From assembly GCF_016907925.1 (NCBI RefSeq), contig NZ_JAFBCZ010000003.1:186001-250000 (forward strand): a DNA stretch of 64,000 bases. The letters run 5' to 3'. The stretch comes from Herpetosiphon giganteus (GTDB lineage: Bacteria; Chloroflexota; Chloroflexia; Chloroflexales; Herpetosiphonaceae). The notes beneath the pieces were generated by a model. It made no database searches. It was not told where the DNA came from and saw only the letters and a list, made by a program, of their open reading frames with translations. The translations under genes were made by a program, and so were the position numbers. Of the stretch, positions 35,614 through 44,800 are shown in pieces. How positions within the stretch are numbered: position 1 is the stretch's first letter; every line of letters starts with the position of its first letter.

Positions 35614-36702
35614 TCAGCGCTTTCCGATTAGACGATCAAACCATGAGCCTTGTTTGTTGGTGGCGGTGGGCGCTGATTGTTTTTTGGTCAGCGTTTCGAT
35701 CCATTCGCGAGCTTCTTTCAGCCGATGCTCAAACTGTTGGGTTTGGGCAAAATGATAGGCTTCGTTGGCAAAATACCAGGCTTCGTCGCTACGATTCAAT
35801 TTATGCAACGCCCGCACATTAGCTAACAACGCCCAAGCCTCATCGCGAGCGTGCAAGCGTTGGCGAGCCAAAGCCAGCGCTTCGCGGGCAAACTCCAAGG
35901 CTTGTTCGCCCATCTCTAATTGTAGGGCAATTTCGGCGCGCCACATGGTTGCATCTTGATGATCGTTGGCACAATCGTAGGCTAAGGCTGCGGCAACATT
36001 TTCGCTAAATAAATTAAACGCTTCTTGCAAATTGCCTTGTTGATAGTGGAGATGGGCCAAATAGCGCCGCGCCAGCACAACCCAAGCTGGGTTGCCCTCG
36101 CGCTGAGCATACTCAAACGAGAGCAAGCCATAGCGCAAAGCATCGGCATGGTCTTCCCGTTGCGAATGCAGGCGTTGCAGCACGCGATAAAAGACATAGC
36201 GGTAGAAATCGGCGGAGTAGGTATCGTGGCGAATGATGCTCAAGCCCTGTTGGGCATAGCTCAGGGCATCATCATACTCTTGCATAGTCATGGCATTGCC
36301 AGCAAGCAAGCGCAAACAATCGAGTTGCCAAGCGCTGGTATTGCGGGCTTCGGCTTGGTGCAAACAATCGCGCAACAAGGTCTTGATTTCGGGCCAACGA
36401 CCTTTGAGATCAAGGTCGATCAACGCGCTACAGAGCCGAATCGTGGCGACTAATTCATAGTGTGGCTCGTTCAGCTGCCGTGCGCGTGCCAACATCGTGG
36501 TTGCCAACTCCAAGGCCTGCTGACTTTGGTCCAAGTTCATCAGGGCTGCGGTGAGCTTTTGGTAGCACAGCAATTCATTATCGCTATCGGCCTCCTGCCG
36601 CGCAACGACAATTCCCTGCTCCAACAAACTCGCAGCGCTGCGAAACTGGCCTTGCCGAAAAAGCTGAGTTGCTTGATTACAAAGATCGGCGGCGTATCCC
36701 AT
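35614..36702 (-). CDS. TPR-repeat protein linked to HSP90-like genes
   Basis: A 362-residue all-helical protein made of tetratricopeptide-type repeats from residue 5 to about 330 ('AADLCNQATQLFRQGQFRSA', 'DALSYAQQGLSIIRHD', 'WVVLARRYLAHLHYQQGN'). TPRs mediate protein-protein contacts. The last 30 residues are basic and Ser/Thr-rich. The stop directly abuts the first HSP90-like gene, so it is probably its partner or adaptor. No catalytic domain is visible. It starts 71 bp after apt and may form a separate transcription unit. Repeat assignment is firm; the co-chaperone idea is inferred from position. Confidence 0.85.
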   Translation of the reverse strand: MGYAADLCNQATQLFRQGQFRSAASLLEQGIVVARQEADSDNELLCYQKLTAALMNLDQSQQALELATTMLARARQLNEPHYELVATIRLCSALIDLDLKGRWPEIKTLLRDCLHQAEARNTSAWQLDCLRLLAGNAMTMQEYDDALSYAQQGLSIIRHDTYSADFYRYVFYRVLQRLHSQREDHADALRYGLLSFEYAQREGNPAWVVLARRYLAHLHYQQGNLQEAFNLFSENVAAALAYDCANDHQDATMWRAEIALQLEMGEQALEFAREALALARQRLHARDEAWALLANVRALHKLNRSDEAWYFANEAYHFAQTQQFEHRLKEAREWIETLTKKQSAPTATNKQGSWFDRLIGKR

Positions 36703-36773
36703 CGCACCAACCTCCCGCCATTGGACAACCTAAGACCAGCATGCTTGGGGCGCGTGCTGGCCTCATTGTCGGT

Positions 36774-37292
36774 TTAGTATTGAATTTGGGCGTAATATGG
36801 CCGATCGCCAAGTTTTTCGCGCCCACCTAAAAAGGTCAATTCAATTAAAAATGCTGCCTCAACTACCTCGGCCCCAAGCTGATTGAGCAAATCGCAGGCC
36901 GCGACCACGGTTCCGCCTGTTGCCAAAAGATCGTCGATCACAACCACGCGATCACCAGCTTGCAAGGCATCGTGGTGAATTTCCAAGCGATTAGTGCCAT
37001 ATTCCAAGCTATAATCAACGCCGATGGTTTGGGCTGGCAATTTGCCTGGTTTACGAATTGGCACAAAGCCAATTCCCAAACGCAACGCTAATGGCGCGCC
37101 AAAAATAAAGCCCCGCGATTCAATGCCGACAATCGCTTGTAATTGCTGGTTGGCATAGCGCTGGGCGAAGTGCTCAATCGCTGCATCGAAGGCTGCTGCA
37201 TTGCCCAACAACGGCGTAATATCTTTAAATTGAATCCCTGGAATTGGAAAATCGGGGATATTGCGAACAAACTGGGTTAAATCGAGGCTCAT
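36774..37292 (-). CDS. apt: Adenine phosphoribosyltransferase
   Basis: A 172-residue purine-salvage enzyme that makes AMP from adenine and PRPP in the cytoplasm. The PRPP-binding loop VVVIDDLLATGGT (about residues 118-130) and the family's 'FPIPGIQFKDITPLL' and 'VGIESRGFIFGAPLA' regions are all present. Length is typical. The ATG overlaps the stop of the upstream hypothetical gene by 4 bp, so the two are coupled. The TPR gene follows 71 bp downstream. Nothing unusual. Confidence 0.95.
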   Translation of the reverse strand: MSLDLTQFVRNIPDFPIPGIQFKDITPLLGNAAAFDAAIEHFAQRYANQQLQAIVGIESRGFIFGAPLALRLGIGFVPIRKPGKLPAQTIGVDYSLEYGTNRLEIHHDALQAGDRVVVIDDLLATGGTVVAACDLLNQLGAEVVEAAFLIELTFLGGREKLGDRPYYAQIQY

Positions 37293-37726
37293 TCAATAAT
37301 TTCCTTGGCCGAACCCGGCCCAGCTTCAATATAACGACGAGCAGCCGCCACCAATTGGGTTAGCCGACCATCAACAATTTTGCGCCATTCAGCTGACTCT
37401 TGATCAGTTAATGCGCCGCCGCCATAATGCAACTCCATGGCCAGCTCCCAGCCACGGCGTAAAGCAAATTTTTCGATAATCGCTTGGCGATCTTCGGGCC
37501 AGCGCTTGATATAGCGTTGAAAGGCAGTTACTAATTTTTTGGAGCCATCAGCGTTGAGTGCGGGCAAGTCGAAATAGTTATTATTGGCATCTTCCGGCGC
37601 AGGGCTTTTGGCGCTCGAAAAGTAAATTGTTTGGGTGGTAAAACAATAGCGTGCCTGACCTGCCTTCTCATAATCGCCGGGATTGCTGGCAATTGCCCCA
37701 ATCAACATGCGATCAGTGATTGTCAT
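37289..37726 (-). CDS. Hypothetical protein upstream of apt
   Basis: A 145-residue soluble protein of no family that I recognise. The N-terminal half contains aromatic-rich strands ('RYCFTTQTIYFSS'), and the C-terminal half is helical, with 'YIKRWPEDRQAIIEKFALRRGWELAMELHYGGGALTD'-type sequence. No signal peptide, membrane segment or cysteine cluster is visible. It is translationally coupled to apt through an overlap of 4 bp, so a role in nucleotide metabolism is possible but unsupported. The ATG lacks a strong ribosome site in the few bases upstream, apart from AGGAG about seven bases before. Confidence 0.7.
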   Translation of the reverse strand: MTITDRMLIGAIASNPGDYEKAGQARYCFTTQTIYFSSAKSPAPEDANNNYFDLPALNADGSKKLVTAFQRYIKRWPEDRQAIIEKFALRRGWELAMELHYGGGALTDQESAEWRKIVDGRLTQLVAAARRYIEAGPGSAKEIIE

Positions 37727-37791
37727 AGGCTACTCCTGTCTGGATTGTGCTATAGCGAGTCTAGCATAGCCAACACGCCATCGCAAGTTGC

Positions 37792-38532
37792 TCAGCATGC
37801 TGCCCGAATCGTTATAGCTTCGGCTACTAGCGCAGTACGAACCGCTTGGGCAAAAGCGAGCGCTTGCGGTGTATCGCTATGCAAGCACAAACTTTGCACG
37901 GTTAACCTGATTGGTACATTAGTATAACTTGGAAATGGCATGCCTTTGGCAAGCGCTAAAGCCTGTTGGAGTGCCACCGTTTGGTCGTGATGCACAGCTC
38001 CCGCCAATGTTCGCGAACGTAATTGGCCATCATGTTCATAGGCTCGGTCGATAAAGCCTTCGGCGATTGTCTGCACGCCTGCCGCTGCCGCTTGTTCAAG
38101 CAAGCTGCTGCCAGCCAAGCCCATCAAGGCAAGCGTCGGGTCGAGCTGCTTGATGCTGGCGATCAGCAATTGAGCTAAGTCGGAATCAACCGCAGCTTGA
38201 TTATATAAAGCACCATGCGGTTTAACATAGCGTACCTTAGTCCCTTGCTCACTCGCCAAACGTTGTAACTGGGAAATTTGCTCAATGATGCTCGCTTGGA
38301 GTAGGCTTGGCTCAAGCGCAATCACCACCCGCCCAAATTGCGCCCGATCTGGGTAACTTGGATGAGCACCAACACAAACATTGTGCTGCTGCGCTAAACT
38401 CAAGGCCTTGCGCATGCTCGTTTCGTCGCCAGCATGGCCGCCGCAGGCAATATTGCACGACGAAAGCAGCGGCATCAACTGGGCATCAAACGCGCTGCCT
38501 TCGCCCAAATCTGCATTGAGATCGATGCTCAT
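37792..38532 (-). CDS. pxpA: 5-oxoprolinase subunit A (LamB/YcsF family)
   Basis: A 246-residue PxpA. Together with PxpB and PxpC it opens 5-oxoproline to glutamate using ATP. Signature motifs are LNADLGEG at the N-terminus, CNIACGGHAGD, and GAHPSYPD. The start at ATG 38532 overlaps the mscS stop as ATGA and begins MSIDLNADLG, as in the family. The pxpB gene is 12 kb away at 49752, and pxpC is not in the window, so the usual pxpABC cluster is broken up. The coupling to mscS is odd for this enzyme. Confidence 0.92.
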   Translation of the reverse strand: MSIDLNADLGEGSAFDAQLMPLLSSCNIACGGHAGDETSMRKALSLAQQHNVCVGAHPSYPDRAQFGRVVIALEPSLLQASIIEQISQLQRLASEQGTKVRYVKPHGALYNQAAVDSDLAQLLIASIKQLDPTLALMGLAGSSLLEQAAAAGVQTIAEGFIDRAYEHDGQLRSRTLAGAVHHDQTVALQQALALAKGMPFPSYTNVPIRLTVQSLCLHSDTPQALAFAQAVRTALVAEAITIRAAC

Positions 38533-39317
38533 GCCAGCCAATCCTCGGCTAGGGCTTTGGCTCGCAAACGCCCAGCCAAATTCGAGCGCACCAGATTGCT
38601 ATCCACGCCCTTCGATGGCAACCAAAAACGGGTTTCGACCATCAGGCCATCGGCTTTAACCGCCGTAATCAACACTTCGGCGGCGGGTTTTTCGAGCACA
38701 TGCTCAGTGGTGCGGGCAATTTCAGTTAAGGCTTGTAAAACAGGGGCAAAATCAACATCACGTTTGAGCGTTAATTCAACACTATGGCGGCGTTGCACGT
38801 AGCGGGTCAAATTGGTGATTGTGCCAGTGTAAATCGTGGCGTTTGGCACCATTACCTCGCGACCATCGGCAGTGCGCATGGTCGTTGCACGTACTGCAAT
38901 ATCGGTCACAGTGCCTTCATCATTGCCAATCAAAATCCGATCGCCAACCCGAAACGGGCGCTGAAACAACAACAAAATTCCCGCCGCTAAGTTTTTGGTG
39001 ATGTCTTGCAGCGCAAAACCGATGATTAAGCCGCTAACGCCTAAGCCAGCCACAAACGAGAGCGCCAACTGGCCCCAGCCCATCACCAGCAACACAATCA
39101 CCAAGCCTGCGACGATCACCAAAATCCGCACCAAGCGCAAAATTAAGCTTTCGGCTTCGCTCGGTAGCTCAACTCGCTTCAATACGCGATTGGTCGCACC
39201 GTTGGCCAGCCGAATGCCATAGCGCAAAGTTAATAAGATGACGATTGCGGCCAGCACCCGTGGCAGCACCCGAATCGCAAACTCCTGTGCCTGCTGCCCC
39301 CATAGATTCCAATCCAT
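38529..39317 (-). CDS. mscS: MscS-family mechanosensitive channel
   Basis: A 262-residue small-conductance channel that opens under membrane tension to release solutes during osmotic downshock. N-terminal helices include 'VLAAIVILLTLRYGIRLANG' and 'LVRILVIVAGLVIVLLVMGW'. The pore-lining TM3 is Gly/Ala-rich: 'FVAGLGVSGLIIGFALQDI'. This continues into the MscS beta-domain with 'RPFRVGDRI' and 'VPNATIYTGTI'. Size fits the short MscS type. The stop overlaps pxpA, and the gene starts 20 bp after the DUF4230 gene, so these three are probably one operon. No missing element is seen. Confidence 0.93.
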   Translation of the reverse strand: MDWNLWGQQAQEFAIRVLPRVLAAIVILLTLRYGIRLANGATNRVLKRVELPSEAESLILRLVRILVIVAGLVIVLLVMGWGQLALSFVAGLGVSGLIIGFALQDITKNLAAGILLLFQRPFRVGDRILIGNDEGTVTDIAVRATTMRTADGREVMVPNATIYTGTITNLTRYVQRRHSVELTLKRDVDFAPVLQALTEIARTTEHVLEKPAAEVLITAVKADGLMVETRFWLPSKGVDSNLVRSNLAGRLRAKALAEDWLA

Positions 39318-39337
39318 AGACGATCCTCATACTTGGC

Positions 39338-40000
39338 TTATTGCGGTTTGGTTGAGTAGAGAACTGAGCCGTTCGAGGCCCGAATAGTGATGTTTTTGTA
39401 GCCAACATCAGTTAATAAACGCCCAAGCTCTTCGCTCGCTTGTTGTTGCGATTGTGAAAGAATGCCTTTTTCGAGCGCATCTTGACGAACTTGCTCACGC
39501 AGCGTATTTTGGGCTTCGATGGTCATATCGGCAATTTCATGGGAGCAGCCAGGCAACCACTTGGGCGTATCTTGGGCGATCAGTCGGCTATTTTGGGTAT
39601 CAAGCTCGTTGCTCAACAGCTCAGCATCAGGCAGCACAATTTCGACGGTAGCTTGGTCGGGGTAGCCATCGTTGCTGACAATTAAGCGTTCTTCGCTAAT
39701 TTTGCTTAAATCGATGCCTGCTTGCACATTGAAATAGCCAAGATAGGTAATTTCTTCTGTGCATGCACCAAGCAAGCCATGTTCGCGAATAATTGTCGTA
39801 TCTTTGGTGAAGTTCATCGAGAGGGTTGAGAGTTTAGATTGGCGGCGGATTGCTTGAAGTACAGTCATACCTGGTTTAATCGTTGAGGTTGGTTTGGCCA
39901 TAATCCCATCAACACCAAATGATGGCGAGAGAAATGCATACCCAACTACACCAATCAGCGCCAATACCAACACCAACATAAGCGTCGTCCGAATTCGCAT
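39338..40000 (-). CDS. DUF4230 membrane-anchored protein
   Basis: A 220-residue protein with an N-terminal transmembrane anchor (LMLVLVLALIGVVGYAFL), the rest being probably extracytoplasmic. The pattern fits DUF4230: 'VLQAIRRQSKLSTLSMNFTKD', then 'YLGYFNVQAGIDLSKI', then 'VEIVLPDAELLS', with a late helix and a short strand (KNITIRASNGS). The function of that family is unknown. It has two cysteines (LLGAC and LPGC), perhaps a disulfide. It lies directly upstream of mscS and pxpA on the same strand, with a terminator of the NlpC/P60 gene just behind it. Confidence 0.7.
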   Translation of the reverse strand: MRIRTTLMLVLVLALIGVVGYAFLSPSFGVDGIMAKPTSTIKPGMTVLQAIRRQSKLSTLSMNFTKDTTIIREHGLLGACTEEITYLGYFNVQAGIDLSKISEERLIVSNDGYPDQATVEIVLPDAELLSNELDTQNSRLIAQDTPKWLPGCSHEIADMTIEAQNTLREQVRQDALEKGILSQSQQQASEELGRLLTDVGYKNITIRASNGSVLYSTKPQ

Positions 40001-40060
40001 AGGGTTATCCTCCCCACTATGAAATAGCCTTACGCGTGATTATAGTAGCCGAGATTAAGC

Positions 40061-40104
40061 CAAAAAACAAAAGAAGCGTCCCACAATATTGTGGAACGCT
40101 TCTT
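40061..40104 (-). terminator. Rho-independent terminator after NlpC/P60 gene
   Basis: Minus-strand hairpin with 9-plus-7-base arms (one mismatch) over 40071-40104, followed on the minus strand by a U-rich run (40061-40070). It lies 29 bp after the stop of the gene at 40133. Confidence 0.85.
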
Positions 40105-40132
40105 GCTTCTATGATTGTCTATGGAACAGCAA

Positions 40133-41809
40133 CTAGCGATAAGGCCGCAGCGCGCCATAATAGTGATTGAGCCAGTAGCTGCTGTAGATGCTGACAGCAC
40201 CAACACCCGAAGCGGGAGTCATTGCATTGACCATAATGCCATCGCCAACGTAGATGCCTACGTGGGTGATGCCAGGGCCAGCAGTGCCAGCGTAGAACAA
40301 CAAGTCGCCTGGTTGCAAGTTGCTCATGCTACCAATGAAGGTACCATAGGCGCTGCTATATTGGCCAGCAGCACTGTGAGGCAAGCTCACCCCAACTTGG
40401 CGATACAAATACTTGGTCAAGCCGCTGCAATCAAAGCCGCTTGGGCTTTCGCCACCCCAGCGATAGCTGTAGCCAACATAGGCCCACGCCATCGAGGCAA
40501 CGTCACCACTTGCCGTACCGCCGCCACCGCCACCGCCGCCACCAGCAGGTTGTTGAGGCTTGGCGGGATTGCTCTTTTTAGGAGCAGGTGCAACCGGCAG
40601 TGAAGGAACGTTATCGGTAAATGGCACCCGGCGGAACACAAAGTTGCTAACATCAACCAAATCTTGTGAGATCCAGCCTTTGGTTCCCTTGGCTGTTTCG
40701 ACTTTGACCCATTCTTTGTAACGAGCCAACAAGCCTAATTCAGCGCCTTTGCTCAGTTTACCCAATGAATCGAACTTGGTGCTTGGGCCAGAGCGCAGGT
40801 TTACGCCTTCGTCAGTTGCCCAACCAACCAAAGCTGGGTTGGCTGATGGAATCGATTCGGCTTCGGCGATGCGATCAGCAACCCCAGCTTCAAGATTCAA
40901 GAATTCTGCTGAAACCCAACCAACAGTACCTTCACCAGTTTCAATTTGATACCAGCCTTGATAGCGGGCCAACAATGAAACTTGGTTATCAAGGCCCAGC
41001 TTCTTCATACTGATATAGTCAGTACCGGGGCCATCACGCAAGTTCAAATTGTCTTGGGTGATTTTGCCCACTTTGGCTGGTGGTGGGGTTGGCACGTTTG
41101 GCGCATCGGGCAACGCATCGATCACTGCTTGATCTAAATCGACCAAATCAGCGGCGAGCCAGCCTTCTTGGCCACCTTCGGTGCGCACTTGCACCCAGTC
41201 GGCGTGGCGAGCCACAACCTTTACCTTAGTGCCAGAATCTAATTTATCTAAGCGATCGAATTCAGTGCTAGGGCCATTGCGCAAATTGGCAATATCGCCG
41301 CTAATAACTGCTTCGGGATAGGTCGGAGTATTATTGACAGGTCGGCCTACAGGAATAACCAACGAATCATCAAAGTCTGGACTCGTAATTGGCCCATCGC
41401 CAACACCTGGATCAGGCGTGGCCTCTGAATCATTGAGGGCTGTCAACGGTGCTGGTTCGTTACGGTGGGTCATGGTCATCAAACCAAGGGCTGGCCGAAC
41501 TTGGCGTTCAGCAGTTGGTGATGCGCTGACCAGAATTGCTGTATCGACCTGAGGCGTGGTGGCGTTTTTGTTGACCACTAAACCAACAGGCAACAGCGAA
41601 AGCACCATGAGATGAAGTAGGTAGCGACGTGGAGCTTTACGCAGGTACGATGGAACCGCACGAAGTGCAGAAACAGAACGGGTATTTACGCGTTGGCGTA
41701 AACCGGTCGTTCGTAAAAGCGAATTTTCGTTGTTCACAGCCCGCTGCTGGAAGTCTTGGAGATCATGATCTTCTTGGATCAGATCATTCGAGGACTTAGC
41801 ATCTTGCAT
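40133..41809 (-). CDS. SH3b-NlpC/P60 cell-wall hydrolase
   Basis: A 558-residue exported peptidoglycan hydrolase. A long cytoplasmic N-terminus (about 60 residues) precedes one membrane helix (LLHLMVLSLLPVGLVV). A low-complexity linker and three bacterial SH3 domains follow, each with 'NLRxGPxTxFD'-type starts and ending in 'GWL/V/ISxxxV'. A Gly-run hinge (PAGGGGGGGGG) then leads to the NlpC/P60 domain. Catalytic Cys is in 'GFDCSG', and His is in 'GITHVGIYVG'. Such enzymes cut the peptide stem of peptidoglycan. GGAGG lies about ten bases before the ATG; a terminator follows. The length of the cytoplasmic segment is unusual. Confidence 0.9.
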   Translation of the reverse strand: MQDAKSSNDLIQEDHDLQDFQQRAVNNENSLLRTTGLRQRVNTRSVSALRAVPSYLRKAPRRYLLHLMVLSLLPVGLVVNKNATTPQVDTAILVSASPTAERQVRPALGLMTMTHRNEPAPLTALNDSEATPDPGVGDGPITSPDFDDSLVIPVGRPVNNTPTYPEAVISGDIANLRNGPSTEFDRLDKLDSGTKVKVVARHADWVQVRTEGGQEGWLAADLVDLDQAVIDALPDAPNVPTPPPAKVGKITQDNLNLRDGPGTDYISMKKLGLDNQVSLLARYQGWYQIETGEGTVGWVSAEFLNLEAGVADRIAEAESIPSANPALVGWATDEGVNLRSGPSTKFDSLGKLSKGAELGLLARYKEWVKVETAKGTKGWISQDLVDVSNFVFRRVPFTDNVPSLPVAPAPKKSNPAKPQQPAGGGGGGGGGTASGDVASMAWAYVGYSYRWGGESPSGFDCSGLTKYLYRQVGVSLPHSAAGQYSSAYGTFIGSMSNLQPGDLLFYAGTAGPGITHVGIYVGDGIMVNAMTPASGVGAVSIYSSYWLNHYYGALRPYR

Positions 41810-42263
41810 GCAGCTGTAACCTCCCTATTATCAAACGCGGCTTAATGATATCGCGCTGACAATTAAATAATTAACGTTTATGCATCGTGCAATGCCGAAA
41901 GGGAAGTTAACATATTTGTTCCATGTTTGCAAATCTCAGCTATTTTTCAGACTCCTCGCTTAAGCTTTTCAGCTGCTTGTCAGATAGGACTTTTAGGCCA
42001 TTCCAAAGCCATAAATTGCCTGATTTTCGCTCATTTTAGAACATACTTTCTTGAAAATGGATGAGAAAACTCTAATCATTATGTGATGTTAAGCACAAAG
42101 TTGACCATAATTTAGTTGTAAAATTAAGCTCATTTTTACCAATTTTCGCAGCTTTATTAATATTATTTAACTAAAATATGAACCTGAGATAGCCCATGCT
42201 GAAGCGATTAATCGCGCTTTTAACGGATTTAGGGCTATCTAATCATCCAAACGTGATCATGAA
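41810..42263. other. AT-rich gap with palindrome at 42188-42240
   Basis: A 454-bp non-coding stretch, clearly more AT-rich than its surroundings. AGATAGCCC...GGGCTATCT forms the outer arms of a hairpin, with inner GCGATTAATCGC, close behind the glycosyltransferase stop. There is no U-run, so termination is uncertain. The rest presumably holds the promoter of the NlpC/P60 gene. No gene seen. Confidence 0.5.
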
Positions 42264-43415
42264 CTAGGCTTTCTCATAAACCTTAATCATCTGGGCTGCA
42301 AAGCTGTGCCAATTAAATTGGCTGGCCCGTTGCAAACCACGTTGGCGATATTCGGTATTTAATGCTTGATCATTTAACATGCGCAGCATTGCCATGGCCC
42401 ACGCTTCAGTATCGTGCGGCGGCAGCAAAATTCCAGCTTCACCAACGATTTCGGGCATGCTACTGGCGTTTGAAGAAATAACGGGCGTGCCACAACTCAT
42501 CGCTTCTAATGGTGGCAAGCCAAAACCTTCATAGGTGGAGGGCCAAACAAATGCACTCGCGCCAGCAAAGAGCGCCGCATTTTCTGCATTCGATACGCGA
42601 CCAGTAAAAATAATATCAGCAGCTAAATCTTCATCGAGGATTGTGGTTTCTAAAGCAGGGAAAAATGCTGAATTCACTTTGGGGCGGTTGCCAGCAATCA
42701 CTAATTTAATTGGTTGCTCGATGCGGCGACGCACGCGGCCAAATGCACGCAACAGCGTCGTGAGATTTTTACGCACATCAAAGCCGCCAATATAATAAAA
42801 ATAGGGCTGGGTAATATTAAATCGTTGCAGGGTTTGGCTAATTTGTGCTTCGCTCTGCGGTTGATAATCAGGAGCAACGCCTTCATAAATCGTATGCACT
42901 TGTAAGGCGTTGACCTTCAAAATATCAATAATATCATCACGAGTATGGTCGGAGACCGCAACTAATTGACGGCAACGCCGTACAGCGCTGGTTGCTAGCG
43001 CCGTGTATGCCCGCATCACCATCGAGCCACGATAAACCGGCAAAATTAATGGAATCAAATCGTGCACCGTGACCACGGTGGGCACTAATTGGCGGCGTGG
43101 CGGTGCATAATAGGGCACGTGCAACATATCAACCGCCAAACGCAGCGCAGCCCGTGGCAACTCAATTTGCTCATACCAGATTTTGGCCAATTTTGGGTGC
43201 AGCTTATCGAATGGAGTTGGCACCAAATCGACCGCAATATGCGGAATTTGGGGAATTTCGGCATGGGTGTAGGCGGGCAAGAAAAGCACATATTCATGCT
43301 GAGGCCCAACGTGGGGCAAATGTTCAATTAAATGGCGTAAATATTGGCCGCTGCCGACCATTGGTTCAGCCCAGAACGTGCCACTAATCCCAATCCGCAC
43401 AATAAATACTCCCAT
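42264..43415 (-). CDS. Glycosyltransferase family 4
   Basis: A 383-residue GT-B-fold glycosyltransferase that moves sugar from a nucleotide donor, probably in exopolysaccharide or glycolipid synthesis. The C-terminal GT4 signature is seen: 'FVWPSTYEGFGLPPLEAMSCGTPVI' with the E-x7-E pair. 'FYYIGGFDVRKNLTTLLRAF' is the donor-domain start. The N-terminal acceptor domain has 'TVVTVHDLIPLI'. There is no membrane segment, so it acts peripherally. It stands alone without other polysaccharide genes, so the substrate is unknown. The start could be a few codons in (VRIGISG). Confidence 0.9.
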   Translation of the reverse strand: MGVFIVRIGISGTFWAEPMVGSGQYLRHLIEHLPHVGPQHEYVLFLPAYTHAEIPQIPHIAVDLVPTPFDKLHPKLAKIWYEQIELPRAALRLAVDMLHVPYYAPPRRQLVPTVVTVHDLIPLILPVYRGSMVMRAYTALATSAVRRCRQLVAVSDHTRDDIIDILKVNALQVHTIYEGVAPDYQPQSEAQISQTLQRFNITQPYFYYIGGFDVRKNLTTLLRAFGRVRRRIEQPIKLVIAGNRPKVNSAFFPALETTILDEDLAADIIFTGRVSNAENAALFAGASAFVWPSTYEGFGLPPLEAMSCGTPVISSNASSMPEIVGEAGILLPPHDTEAWAMAMLRMLNDQALNTEYRQRGLQRASQFNWHSFAAQMIKVYEKA

Positions 43416-43464
43416 TGCTGCTAGCGATCAAGCTGCATTATACCAGTGCTCAAGCCGATTGCTG

Positions 43465-43785
43465 CTAGTTGCCAAACATTGCCACAACCCAGGTGATCAG
43501 AAAAATCGAGAGAATCGTTGGAATAGCGGTAATTAATGGAAAAATACTTTGCAGCACCTGAAAGCTCGCCCGCTTGCCAGTGCTCAATTTAGCAGCATCA
43601 TTCGGATGAATTTCCCAGGTTTTGCCTTTAAAGCGCTCGCTGCGCCGAATTTCGACCTGCCAATGCTGGCTTAGCCACTGGCCAAAAAACCAATTTTCGC
43701 TGGCTCGAACCCCACGCAACCACCACAACACATTGCCCGCCAAAATCAAGGCAGTTAAGAATAATTGGCTGCCATTCATCAGCAT
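43465..43785 (-). CDS. Small two-helix membrane protein
   Basis: A 106-residue protein with an N-terminal hydrophobic helix (LFLTALILAGNVLWWL) and a C-terminal one (FPLITAIPTILSIFLITWVVAMF). They enclose a basic soluble loop ('RRSERFKGKTWEIHPND'). No family is recognised. A hydrophilic loop between two helices with Arg-rich character suggests it faces the cytoplasm. It lies 53 bp before an SDR gene in map order and about 50 bp behind the glycosyltransferase, all on the minus strand. The function cannot be inferred. Confidence 0.65.
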   Translation of the reverse strand: MLMNGSQLFLTALILAGNVLWWLRGVRASENWFFGQWLSQHWQVEIRRSERFKGKTWEIHPNDAAKLSTGKRASFQVLQSIFPLITAIPTILSIFLITWVVAMFGN

Positions 43786-43838
43786 GCTCCTAAAAAACCA
43801 AGGCAGTGGTAGATTGTACCACTGCCCACGCTCGCTGT

Positions 43839-44606
43839 TTACTTATAACCCATACGGAGTGCACCATCCAAACGAATGGTCTCACCGTTTAACATTGGGT
43901 TTTCGAGAATATGCTGGGCCAACATAGCAAACTCAGCAGGGTCGCCCAAGCGCGGCGGGAAGGGCACTTGAGCGGCTAAAGTTTGGCGCGCTGGTTCTGG
44001 TAAGCCAGCCAATAATGGCGTATCAAACGTACCTGGGGCAATCGTCATAACCCGAATGCCATGGCGCGCCAATTCGCGGGCAGCAGGCAAGGTTAGGCCA
44101 ACAATCGCACCTTTCGAGGCACTATACGCTACTTGGCCAATTTGGCCATCGAAGGCAGCAATCGACGCAGTGTTGATAATGACCCCACGTTCGCCAGCGG
44201 CGTTTGGCTCATTTTGGCTGATGCGTTCAGCGCCCAAGCGCAGCGCATTAAACACCCCATTTAAGTTAACTTGCATGACTCGATTAAATGATTCGAGGCT
44301 ATGCACACCATTACGGCCCAGAATTTTCTCGGCACTACCAACGCCAGCGCAGCTAATAACTGCTTGTAAACGGCCATTAATCGCAATCGCTTGATCCAAA
44401 GCGGCGGCCAGCGAGGCTTCATCGGTTACATCGCAAGCCACAAATTGGGCATTTGAACCTAATTCATTGGCCAGTGCCATCCCAACCTCTGCATTGCGAT
44501 CGGCAATCACGACCTTGGCTCCAGCGCTATGCAAGCGGCGCACGGTCGCGCCACCCAAGCCCGAAGCTCCACCAGTCACCACCACACTCAAAGCTTGAAT
44601 TTCCAT
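43839..44606 (-). CDS. Short-chain dehydrogenase (3-hydroxyacyl-CoA type)
   Basis: A 255-residue NAD(P)-dependent SDR. The cofactor loop is [10 protein letters not shown] (residues 11-20); catalytic residues are Ser in '[10 protein letters not shown]' and Tyr-Lys in 'YSASK'. It resembles the 3-hydroxyacyl-CoA dehydrogenase type II (HSD17B10) group, by the '[12 protein letters not shown]' and '[12 protein letters not shown]' regions. Context supports this: the thiolase gene at 44801 is upstream on the same strand, so the pair could complete the last two steps of beta-oxidation. A repeat-filled 194-bp gap separates them. Exact substrate is not determined. Confidence 0.85.
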   Translation of the reverse strand: MEIQALSVVVTGGASGLGGATVRRLHSAGAKVVIADRNAEVGMALANELGSNAQFVACDVTDEASLAAALDQAIAINGRLQAVISCAGVGSAEKILGRNGVHSLESFNRVMQVNLNGVFNALRLGAERISQNEPNAAGERGVIINTASIAAFDGQIGQVAYSASKGAIVGLTLPAARELARHGIRVMTIAPGTFDTPLLAGLPEPARQTLAAQVPFPPRLGDPAEFAMLAQHILENPMLNGETIRLDGALRMGYK

Positions 44607-44800
44607 TGTGGTTCCTTATTTAATGGGGGCCAGTTGCTGGGGGCTGAGATCGGGCGCAAGGTGGCTTTTGGCTTTTAGTGTTATTGGAATACGCCAAAAC
44701 ATTCCTATAGCCTCATGCCTATAGCCCATAGCCATTATTGCTCTGCGCCTCTGCGTTAAATCTAATACTGATCCCTGTCCCCTAACCCCTGGCCCCTACT
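44607..44800. repeat. Repeat mosaic between SDR and thiolase
   Basis: Carries CTCTGCGCCTCTGCGTTAAA (about 44740-44760), 'tatagcccatagccattattg' and a 'ccctaacccctggcccct' run. All recur in other gaps of the window. No gene seen. Confidence 0.7.
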
